DNA from: Ralstonia sp. A12
GTDB lineage: Bacteria; Pseudomonadota; Gammaproteobacteria; Burkholderiales; Burkholderiaceae
NCBI RefSeq assembly: GCF_000801955.1
Contig: NZ_JSZO01000011.1
Location: forward strand, 1 to 64,000
Direction of reading: 5' to 3'
Length of the DNA stretch: 64,000 nucleotides
In this document: piece after piece, positions 57,359-64,000 of the stretch
Layout: each line of letters opens with the position of its first letter
How positions within the stretch are numbered: the stretch's first letter is position 1
The notes under the pieces: model-generated
The model's database searches: none
Seen by the model: the letters and a program-made list of their open reading frames with translations, nothing else
What the model was told of the DNA's origin: nothing
Program-made: the position numbers and the translations under genes

Positions 57359-58219
57359 GTGCTAGTCGCCATCGGTTACATCGTGATCATCGCCTCGGTG
57401 TTCGGCGGCTACATGCTGGCCGGCGGGCACCTGGGGCCCCTGTTTCAGCCGACTGAACTGCTGATCATCTTCGGTGCCGGTGTCGGCGCCTTCGTGGTCG
57501 GCAATGACAAGAAGGCCATCAACGCCACCGTCAAGGCCATTCCGGGTCTGTTCAAGGGCTCGAAGTACACCAAGGCCCTCTATATGGAAGTGATGGCACT
57601 GCTGTATGTAGTGCTGTCCAAGATCCGCCGCGAAGGGATGATGTCGATCGAAGCCGACATCGAAGCCCCGCACGAAAGCGCGCTGTTCGCCAACTACCCC
57701 GCCATTCAGGGCGATCACCACGCGCTGGATTTCATCTGCGATTACCTGCGCCTGATGGTGGGCGGCAACCTGAATCCGTTCCAGATCGAAGCGCTGATGG
57801 ATCAGGAAATCGACACCCACCACCACGAAGCCGAACAGCCGGCCCGCATCATCACCAAAGTGGGCGACGCCATGCCGGCCTTCGGCATCGTGGCGGCGGT
57901 GATGGGCGTGGTGCACACCATGGGCTCGGTCGGCTTGCCGCCGGCAGAGCTGGGCAAGCTGATCGCCTCGGCGCTGGTCGGCACCTTCCTAGGCATTTTG
58001 CTGGCGTACGGCTTCATCGGGCCGCTGGGCTCGCTGCTGGAGCAGCGCGCTGAAGAATCGACCAAGTTGTTCCAGTGCATCAAGGTGACGCTGCTGGCAA
58101 GCATGAACGGCTACGCCCCGGCGATTGCGGTGGAGTTCGGCCGCAAGGTGCTGTTCTCGACCGAGCGCCCGTCGTTTGCCGAACTGGAAGACCACGTGCG
58201 TGGCGCGAAAACCGCCTAG
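57359..58219 (+). CDS. motA: Flagellar motor stator protein MotA
   Basis: Proton-channel stator subunit of 286 residues. Four membrane helices are predicted: two near the N-terminus (about 2-20 and 30-47) and two at about 170-190 and 200-222. The cytoplasmic loop between them carries the charged residues that touch FliG, and GDAMPAFGIVAAVMGVVHTM includes the conserved proline. GTG 57359 follows CAGGAG at a good distance. It is followed by motB after 77 bp. Length matches E. coli MotA (295). Confidence 0.95.
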   Translation: MLVAIGYIVIIASVFGGYMLAGGHLGPLFQPTELLIIFGAGVGAFVVGNDKKAINATVKAIPGLFKGSKYTKALYMEVMALLYVVLSKIRREGMMSIEADIEAPHESALFANYPAIQGDHHALDFICDYLRLMVGGNLNPFQIEALMDQEIDTHHHEAEQPARIITKVGDAMPAFGIVAAVMGVVHTMGSVGLPPAELGKLIASALVGTFLGILLAYGFIGPLGSLLEQRAEESTKLFQCIKVTLLASMNGYAPAIAVEFGRKVLFSTERPSFAELEDHVRGAKTA

Positions 58220-58296
58220 CGCTGACCTTATGAGACAAGAGCACGGCCGCCGAGCCGCGCCATTCACCACGCAGTACTGACCGACGGGAACGGACC

Positions 58297-59244
58297 ATGA
58301 GCAAGTCCAGCACACCGACCTTCATTGTCATCCGGCGCAACAAGAAGGCCGCACACGGCCACCACGGTGGCGCGTGGAAGATCGCCTACGCCGACTTCGT
58401 GACCGCCATGATGGCGTTCTTCCTGCTGATGTGGCTGCTCAGCTCGGTCACCAAGGCCGAGCTGTCGTCGGTGGAAACGTATTTCCGCACGCCGCTGAAG
58501 GTGGCGCTGTTTGGCGGCGCCGGTTCGGGCGATCAGTCGAGCATTCTGAACGGCAGTCCGGCGCTCAAGCAGAACATGCCGCAGCCGAACCCGAGCCCGA
58601 GCCCGACGGTGCAGCGCCAGCGCAACATCCGCGATGAATCCGACGATGCCGCGCTGAACAGGCTCAAGCAGAAGATTGCCGAGATGGTCGAGACCAACCC
58701 GGTGATGAGCCAGTTCAAGCACCAGTTGCTGATCGACATGACCAGCGAAGGGCTGCGCATCCAGATCGTGGACCAGCAGAACCGCCCGATGTTTGCCAAC
58801 GCCAGCGCCGAGGTGCAGCCGTACATGCGCACCATCCTGCGCGAGCTGGGTTCGGCACTCAATGACGTGCCCAACCCGATCAGCCTGTCGGGCCATACCG
58901 ACGCCACGCAATACGCCACCCAGAACGGCTACAGCAACTGGGAGCTGTCGGCTGACCGCGCCAACGCCTCGCGCCGTGAGCTGATTGCCGGCGGCATGAA
59001 GCCCGAGAAGGTTAGCCGTGTGGTGGGTCTGGAGGCATCGGTGCCGCTGGACAAGACTAACGCGTACAACCCGATCAACCGTCGCATCAGCATTGTTGTG
59101 CTCAACGCACGGGCGGCAGAAGCAGTCCGCTCGGGCGGGGTCGAGCCGGTGGCCGACCTGCGCAACGACGGCAAAGACACGCTGCCCGATGCAGCAGCAC
59201 GTGCAACAGGAGTGGCCGACGCCGCTACTCCAGCCAAGCCATAA
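58297..59244 (+). CDS. motB: Flagellar motor stator protein MotB
   Basis: Stator subunit of 315 residues that anchors to peptidoglycan. A short cytoplasmic tail is followed by one membrane helix with the proton-carrying aspartate D33 in WKIAYADFVTAMMAFFLLMW. A periplasmic plug/linker and an OmpA-like domain (about 145-270) follow, including NPISLSGHTDATQYATQNGY and NRRISIVVLNARAAE. The C-terminal tail beyond the OmpA domain is about 40 residues, Ala/Asp-rich. ATG 58297 lies 77 bp after motA. It precedes cheY by 24 bp. Confidence 0.95.
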   Translation: MSKSSTPTFIVIRRNKKAAHGHHGGAWKIAYADFVTAMMAFFLLMWLLSSVTKAELSSVETYFRTPLKVALFGGAGSGDQSSILNGSPALKQNMPQPNPSPSPTVQRQRNIRDESDDAALNRLKQKIAEMVETNPVMSQFKHQLLIDMTSEGLRIQIVDQQNRPMFANASAEVQPYMRTILRELGSALNDVPNPISLSGHTDATQYATQNGYSNWELSADRANASRRELIAGGMKPEKVSRVVGLEASVPLDKTNAYNPINRRISIVVLNARAAEAVRSGGVEPVADLRNDGKDTLPDAAARATGVADAATPAKP

Positions 59245-59268
59245 GCGCCCAGGGGGAGAAATCAGCCA

Positions 59269-59682
59269 ATGAGCGAGAAACACATCCTGGTGGTGGACGA
59301 TTCCACCTCGATCCGCCGCATGATCGCCGCGTGCCTGCGCGAGTGCGGTTTTGCCGTGACGGAAGCCCCAGACGGCGCTGCCGCGCTGGAAGCCGTGCGC
59401 AAGCAGACCGACGGCACCCACCACCTCGTGATTACCGACCAGGTGATGCCGGCAATGGACGGCCTCACCCTGATCCGCGCACTGCGATCGCTACCGGACT
59501 ATGCCGACACGCCGATCCTGATGCTCACCACCGAGGCAGACGGCACGATCCGTGAACAGGCGCGTGCCGCCGGCGCGACGGGCTTCCTGCCCAAGCCGTT
59601 TGATCCGGAAGGCCTGACGGATTCGGTGAAGCAATTGTTTGAATGGCATGCGCAGACCCACGGGTCTGCATCGACGCATTAA
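59269..59682 (+). CDS. cheY: Chemotaxis response regulator CheY-like
   Basis: Single receiver domain of 137 residues. The acidic pair is D10/D11, the phosphorylation site is D57 in VITDQVMPAMDG, the threonine is in LMLTTEADG and the switch lysine is in GFLPKPFDPEG. No output domain is present. In this operon it probably receives phosphate from CheA to act on FliM, or serves as a phosphate sink if another CheY exists. ATG 59269 lies 24 bp after motB. Confidence 0.9.
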   Translation: MSEKHILVVDDSTSIRRMIAACLRECGFAVTEAPDGAAALEAVRKQTDGTHHLVITDQVMPAMDGLTLIRALRSLPDYADTPILMLTTEADGTIREQARAAGATGFLPKPFDPEGLTDSVKQLFEWHAQTHGSASTH

Positions 59683-59715
59683 GCGAGCAGATACACCCTT
59701 GACCGAGACCACAAC

Positions 59716-61917
59716 ATGAACCTCGACCTTAGCCAGTTTTTCGGCGCCTTCTTTGAAGAGGCGGAGGAGCTGCTCGTCGACATGGAGCGGCTGCTGCTCA
59801 ATCTCGATGTCGCCAACCCATCTTCTGATGATCTGAACGCCATCTTCCGCTGCGCGCACTCCATCAAGGGCGGTGCCGCAACCTTCGGTTTCACGCACAT
59901 GACGGAACTCACGCATGTGGCGGAATCGATTCTGGACCGCGCTCGCACCGGCACCCTGCAGTTGCGCGAGAACATGGTGGATGCCTTCCTGGAAACGAAA
60001 GACGTGTTGAAAAGCCAACTTGATGCCTACCGGCAAGAGCACCCCATCGATACGGCCACGCTCGAATACATGGTGGCCAAGCTCAACAGCCTGGCTGCCG
60101 AGGATGGCGCCGCGGCAGCGCAGCCCGCACCGGCAGCGCCCGTAGCCGCACCGGCTCCGGCGGCTGTCGAGTCCGTTGCGGTGGCGCCCGAAGTGGTGGA
60201 AGCGCCGGCGGCTGCACCGGCCGTGGCCATTGACGGCGGCCTGGACATCAAGCTCATCAACGTCTCCAACGAAGACTGCGAGCTGATCGTCACCGAACTC
60301 AAGCACCTGGGCACCCTGGTGAGCCACGCGCGCACCGGCCGCAACAGCGACATCGTGCTGCAGAGCACGTGCACCGCCGACGACATCATCGCGGTGAGCT
60401 GCTTCATCATCGACGCCGATCAGATCGTCATCACGCCGCACGTGGGTGGTGCCGCGCCTGCCGCTGCCGCTGCCCCGGTGGTGGAAGCCCAGGTTGCTGC
60501 CCCGACGCCGGCTGCCGCGCAAACCGAAGCGCACGCTCCGGCTGCCAACGAAATTGCCGCAGCCCCGGCTGCTGCGGCTGCTGCGGCTGCTGCCGCTGCG
60601 CCGATGCCGTCGCGCCCGGCCGCTGCCGAAAAGCCGGCAGTCGCCGCGGAAACGTCGATTCGCGTGGGCGTGGAAAAGGTCGACCAGCTCATCAATCTGG
60701 TGGGCGAACTGGTGATTACGCAGGCGATGCTGGCGCAGACCGCGTCGTCATTCGACCCGGTGTTGAACGAGCGCCTGTTTGCCGGCCTGTCGCAGCTCAC
60801 GCGCAACGCGCGCGACCTGCAGGAAGCCGCCATGTCCATCCGCATGATGCCGATGGACTACGTGTTCAACCGCTTCCCGCGCCTGGTGCGCGACCTGGCG
60901 CACAAGCTGGGCAAGCAGGTCGAACTGTCGACGTTCGGTAAATCGACCGAGCTGGACAAGGGCCTGATCGAACGCATCATCGACCCGCTCACGCACCTGG
61001 TGCGCAACAGCCTGGATCACGGCATCGAACTGCCCGAGGCCCGCGTGGCCGCAGGCAAGGATGCGACCGGCCAACTGCTGCTGTCTGCGGCCCATCAGGG
61101 CGGCAACATCGTCATCGAGGTGAGCGACGACGGCCAGGGCCTGAACCGCGACAAGATCCTCAAGAAGGCGCGCGAGCGCGGCCTGCCCGTGTCGGACAAC
61201 ATGACCGACGATGAGATCAACCAGCTCATCTTCGCGCCGGGCTTCTCCACCGCTGACCAGGTGACGGACGTGTCCGGCCGCGGCGTGGGCATGGACGTGG
61301 TCAAGCAGAACATCCAGTCGATGGGCGGCTACGTCGAGATCCAGTCGCAGAAGGGCAAGGGCACGACCATCCGCATTGTGCTGCCGCTTACGCTGGCGAT
61401 TCTGGACGGCATGTCGGTCAAGACCGGCGACGAAGTGTTCATCCTGCCGCTGTCGTGCGTGGCGGAATCGCTGCAGCCGCGCCCCGAAGACATCAAGGCC
61501 GTGCCGGGCGGTGGTCGCCTGCTGAAGGTGCGCAACGAATACCTGACGCTGGTGCCGATGTACGAGCGCTTCCGCATCACGCCGTCGCTGCCCGATCCGT
61601 CGGAAGGCATCGTCGTGATCCTGGATTCGGAAGGTAAGAAGATCGCCCTGCAGATTGACGAGTTGGTTGGCCAGCAGCAGGTGGTGGTCAAGAACCTCGA
61701 GACCAACTACCGCCGGGTGCCGGGCATCTCGGGCGCAACCATCCTGGGGGATGGCAGCGTGGCGCTGATCGTTGACGTGTCGGCGCTGATGCGTGAGGCA
61801 CGCGAGACACGTTCGAGCCATTCAGAAAACGCCGTGCGTGCCGTTACTGCCGAGAAGCACGAGATGGGCGAGGCACAAGGCCGTCGATTCTCGACCGAGG
61901 CGATGGCCGCGGCATAA
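59716..61917 (+). CDS. cheA: Chemotaxis histidine kinase CheA
   Basis: Chemotaxis kinase of 733 residues. The HPt domain has phospho-acceptor H48 in [18 protein letters not shown] region at about 178-250 ([20 protein letters not shown]) takes the place of a usual P2 domain and is flanked by Ala/Pro-rich linkers, one with ten consecutive alanines. The dimerisation helices begin near 315, the ATPase has the N-box [17 protein letters not shown] and VSDDGQGLN, and a C-terminal CheW-like domain follows. It receives signals from chemoreceptors via CheW and phosphorylates CheY. It precedes cheW by 79 bp. Confidence 0.95.
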   Translation: MNLDLSQFFGAFFEEAEELLVDMERLLLNLDVANPSSDDLNAIFRCAHSIKGGAATFGFTHMTELTHVAESILDRARTGTLQLRENMVDAFLETKDVLKSQLDAYRQEHPIDTATLEYMVAKLNSLAAEDGAAAAQPAPAAPVAAPAPAAVESVAVAPEVVEAPAAAPAVAIDGGLDIKLINVSNEDCELIVTELKHLGTLVSHARTGRNSDIVLQSTCTADDIIAVSCFIIDADQIVITPHVGGAAPAAAAAPVVEAQVAAPTPAAAQTEAHAPAANEIAAAPAAAAAAAAAAAPMPSRPAAAEKPAVAAETSIRVGVEKVDQLINLVGELVITQAMLAQTASSFDPVLNERLFAGLSQLTRNARDLQEAAMSIRMMPMDYVFNRFPRLVRDLAHKLGKQVELSTFGKSTELDKGLIERIIDPLTHLVRNSLDHGIELPEARVAAGKDATGQLLLSAAHQGGNIVIEVSDDGQGLNRDKILKKARERGLPVSDNMTDDEINQLIFAPGFSTADQVTDVSGRGVGMDVVKQNIQSMGGYVEIQSQKGKGTTIRIVLPLTLAILDGMSVKTGDEVFILPLSCVAESLQPRPEDIKAVPGGGRLLKVRNEYLTLVPMYERFRITPSLPDPSEGIVVILDSEGKKIALQIDELVGQQQVVVKNLETNYRRVPGISGATILGDGSVALIVDVSALMREARETRSSHSENAVRAVTAEKHEMGEAQGRRFSTEAMAAA

Positions 61918-61996
61918 ACGTCCACGCAGCTTTGGGTGGGTAACCGCCCGACAACGAATTCAATCTAGTGGCCCGACGGGGCCGAGGGGAACCGCA

Positions 61997-62488
61997 ATGG
62001 CAGTCAAGGAACATGCGATCGGTGAGGAAACCGGCGGGGAGGAGTACCTGGCCTTCACCCTGGGTCGCGAAGAGTACGGCATCGATATCCTGAAAGTGCA
62101 GGAGATCCGTGGCTACGAGACCGTCACGCGCATTGCCAACGCACCGGACTTCATCAAAGGTGTGATCAACCTGCGCGGCATCATCGTGCCGATCGTTGAT
62201 CTGCGCATCAAGTTCCAGCTCGACCGCGTGGAGTACAACCAGTACACCGTGGTCATCATCCTGAACCTGATGGACCGCGTGGTCGGCATCGTGGTGGATG
62301 GCGTGTCGGACGTGCTGACGCTGCAAAGCCAGCAGATCAAGCCGGCGCCGGAGTTCTCGGGCGCGCTGGACACGGAATACATCCGTGGCCTGGGCTCGAT
62401 CGACGAACGCATGCTGATCCTGGTGGACATCGAGCGACTGCTGATGTCGGCCGACATGGCGCTGTGCGACGAGGCGGAAGCGGCCTAG
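61997..62488 (+). CDS. cheW: Chemotaxis coupling protein CheW
   Basis: Adaptor of 163 residues that joins chemoreceptors to CheA. It has the CheW fold: [37 protein letters not shown] and [23 protein letters not shown] 61997 follows GAGGGGAACCGCA. A longer frame reaching 61793 overlaps the end of cheA and lacks support. A hairpin without a T-run lies 92 bp downstream, before the chemoreceptor gene. Confidence 0.94.
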   Translation: MAVKEHAIGEETGGEEYLAFTLGREEYGIDILKVQEIRGYETVTRIANAPDFIKGVINLRGIIVPIVDLRIKFQLDRVEYNQYTVVIILNLMDRVVGIVVDGVSDVLTLQSQQIKPAPEFSGALDTEYIRGLGSIDERMLILVDIERLLMSADMALCDEAEAA

Positions 62489-62580
62489 TTGGGTGGCCTG
62501 ATCGGGCAGCCTGATCACAACAGAAAAGTGTGGCCGGAGCATGCACCCGCGTGCATCCGGCAGGCGACAAGACACCTTGC

Positions 62581-62602
62581 GGCGGGCGCTCAAACGCCCG
62601 CC
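62581..62602. other. Hairpin between cheW and the chemoreceptor gene
   Basis: GGCGGGCG (62581-62588) pairs perfectly with CGCCCGCC (62595-62602) around CTCAAA. No T-run follows, so complete termination is unlikely. It may trim or pause the transcript and so lower receptor expression relative to cheA and cheW. Confidence 0.5.
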
Positions 62603-62638
62603 GTATCACAGGTGCGGCGCTGAAAGGGGAGGGAATCC

Positions 62639-64000
62639 ATGTTCAGCAACATGACCATCCGGCTCCGGTTGGGGCTGATGATGGCGGGCATTGGTGTGCT
62701 TGCCGTCATCGTGGGTGTGACGGGCCTTGTCGGCATGCGTCACGCCAACACACGCTTGCAGGACACGTATGCCGTGCAACTGGCAGGCGCGGTGGCATTG
62801 GCTGATTCCGATTCCAACCTGCTGAGCTTCCGCATAGTGCTGGATCGCGCAGCCATGGTCTCGGGCACCCCTGCGGGGGCAACCGGCATGGACAAGACGA
62901 TCGAGCGCGCCAAGATGTTCCTCGACAAATCCGATGCGGCCTGGAAGCGCTACCGTGCGCTGCCGACCTCATCGGAAGCGCGCAAGCTGGCCGACGAGGC
63001 CGATGGATTGCGTGGCACCTTCCTGCGCGACGGCGCCGAGGTGCTGATGCGCGCTGTGCAGGCTGGTGACCAGGCGACCGTCACCAAGACAGTAATGGAT
63101 GTGATGCCCGCGCTGTACCGCCCGCTGGGCGACAAGGTGGCGGCGCTCAACCGCGTGCAATTGGAGACCGCCAAGTCGGATTACGAAGCCGGCCAGCGCG
63201 AGCACGACAGCCTGAGCGTGCTGACGACCAGTCTGCTGTTGGGCGGCATCGTCGTGGGCGGGCTGTTGACGTGGGCGCTGCGCCGCTCGATCACGCTGCC
63301 GCTCACACGTGCCATCGAGCAGGCTGAACACATCACACAGGGCGATCTCACGCACACCATCCACGTGAGCCGTGCGGATGAAACCGGCCGCCTGCTGCTG
63401 GCCCTGCAGCGCATGCAGGAGAGCCTGCAGAAGATGGTGGGGCAAGTGCGTTCGGGCTCCGACTCGATTGCCAGCGCCACGCAGCAGATTGCCACCGGCA
63501 ATGCAGACCTGTCGCAGCGCACGGAGCAGCAGGCCAGCTCGCTGGAGCAGACTGCGTCGAGCATGGAGCAGCTCACGAGCATCGTGAAGCAGAACGCCGA
63601 CAACGCTCGTCAGGCAAGCACGCTGGCTGGCAACGCATCGGACATCGCCGTGAAGGGTGGCGAGGTGGTGGGCCGGGTGGTGGACACCATGGCCGGCATC
63701 AACGAAAGCAGTAAGAAGATTGCCGACATCATCGGCGTGATTGAAGGGATTGCCTTCCAGACCAACATCCTGGCGCTGAATGCCGCTGTGGAAGCCGCGC
63801 GTGCGGGCGAGCAAGGCCGCGGCTTTGCCGTGGTGGCTGGTGAAGTGCGCAGCCTCGCGCAACGCAGCGCCACGGCCGCCAAGGAGATCAAGGAACTCAT
63901 CAGCGATTCGGTTGGCCGCGTTGAAAACGGCACAACGCTGGTGGCCGAGGCGGGCAGCGTGATCGATGACGTGGTGGTAGCGGTCAAGCGCGTGACCGAC
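62639..64000 (+). CDS. Methyl-accepting chemotaxis protein, 3' end outside the window
   Basis: Chemoreceptor cut by the right edge; 454 codons are present. An N-terminal membrane helix (about 8-32) is followed by a periplasmic four-helix-bundle-like domain (about 33-190), a second helix (about 193-215), HAMP, and a cytoplasmic signalling domain. The hairpin tip is [20 protein letters not shown] and [20 protein letters not shown], the universally conserved part that binds CheW and CheA. Glu/Gln-rich [20 protein letters not shown] is a methylation-helix region. ATG 62639 follows GGGGAGGGAATCC. Ligand is unknown; Tar/Tsr-like overall. Confidence 0.93.
   Translation, partial: MFSNMTIRLRLGLMMAGIGVLAVIVGVTGLVGMRHANTRLQDTYAVQLAGAVALADSDSNLLSFRIVLDRAAMVSGTPAGATGMDKTIERAKMFLDKSDAAWKRYRALPTSSEARKLADEADGLRGTFLRDGAEVLMRAVQAGDQATVTKTVMDVMPALYRPLGDKVAALNRVQLETAKSDYEAGQREHDSLSVLTTSLLLGGIVVGGLLTWALRRSITLPLTRAIEQAEHITQGDLTHTIHVSRADETGRLLLALQRMQESLQKMVGQVRSGSDSIASATQQIATGNADLSQRTEQQASSLEQTASSMEQLTSIVKQNADNARQASTLAGNASDIAVKGGEVVGRVVDTMAGINESSKKIADIIGVIEGIAFQTNILALNAAVEAARAGEQGRGFAVVAGEVRSLAQRSATAAKEIKELISDSVGRVENGTTLVAEAGSVIDDVVVAVKRVTD

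Noticed and set aside
1-64000. tRNA, rRNA, insertion sequence or phage genes
   Set aside because: No cloverleaf-like CCA-ended segment, rRNA core sequence, transposase or integrase motif was seen on either strand.

Overview
The window is GC-rich DNA of a motile betaproteobacterium, most probably Ralstonia or a close Burkholderiales relative. This is inferred from an flhDC-motAB-cheY-cheA-cheW-mcp block in that order, many LysR, GntR and IclR regulators paired with small catabolic operons, and an AdeABC-like efflux operon beside an AdeRS-like two-component system. I could not run a database search, so genus and replicon are inferences. I see no rRNA, tRNA, insertion sequence, phage or CRISPR array.

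Layout. 1-262 is a repeat-like element with nested hairpins. 263-2719 is a GntR regulator with an SsuBC/TauBC-type ABC ATPase and permease, read leftward. 2833-9520 holds a metallo-beta-lactamase-fold hydrolase, two LysR regulators, an SDR/phosphotransferase/histidine-phosphatase trio and an Old Yellow Enzyme. 9523-17251 is a tripartite RND pump with its divergent two-component system. 17256-23400 is a ring-opening catabolic cluster: a hydantoin-racemase homologue without its cysteines, a dihydropyrimidinase, an arylmalonate-decarboxylase-like protein and an MFS transporter. A divergent GntR regulator and FAH-family enzyme complete it. 23416-31123 holds an aminotransferase, two LysR regulators, an AEC transporter and a set of exported proteins, one built from five 10-residue repeats.

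31161-38092 is the most interesting stretch. Seven leftward genes all overlap their neighbours by 4-17 bp: a FabH/OleA-like ketosynthase, an OleD-like SDR, a metallo-beta-lactamase-fold hydrolase, an F390-synthetase/PaaK-like adenylating enzyme, a PAP2-type phosphatase, a sterol-desaturase-family enzyme and a fatty acid desaturase. I read this as one lipid-assembly operon. It resembles the olefin/beta-lactone (ole) pathway but has a different adenylating enzyme and no OleB. Next to it (38254-41072) lie a Crp/Fnr regulator, a 2-hydroxychromene-2-carboxylate isomerase-like protein and both subunits of a CoA transferase.

41321-48322 is mixed: a cation/proton antiporter, an FMN reductase, a 31-residue membrane protein, a GNAT and a Nudix enzyme, a membrane protein with a ClpP-like segment, and a FlxA-like coiled-coil gene with a good sigma-28 promoter. 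48598-55078 is a rightward catabolic operon: ABC importer, IclR regulator, CaiB-type CoA transferase, citryl-CoA-lyase-like enzyme and SMP-30 lactonase. It implies uptake, lactone opening, CoA activation and C-C cleavage of an unknown acid.

55079-64000 is the motility locus. An 841-bp intergenic region upstream of flhD carries four TGTAGGA-N4-TCCTACA-type units at 33-34 bp intervals. flhD and flhC follow, then two hairpins, a possible sigma-28 promoter, motA, motB, cheY, cheA, cheW and a chemoreceptor gene cut by the window edge.
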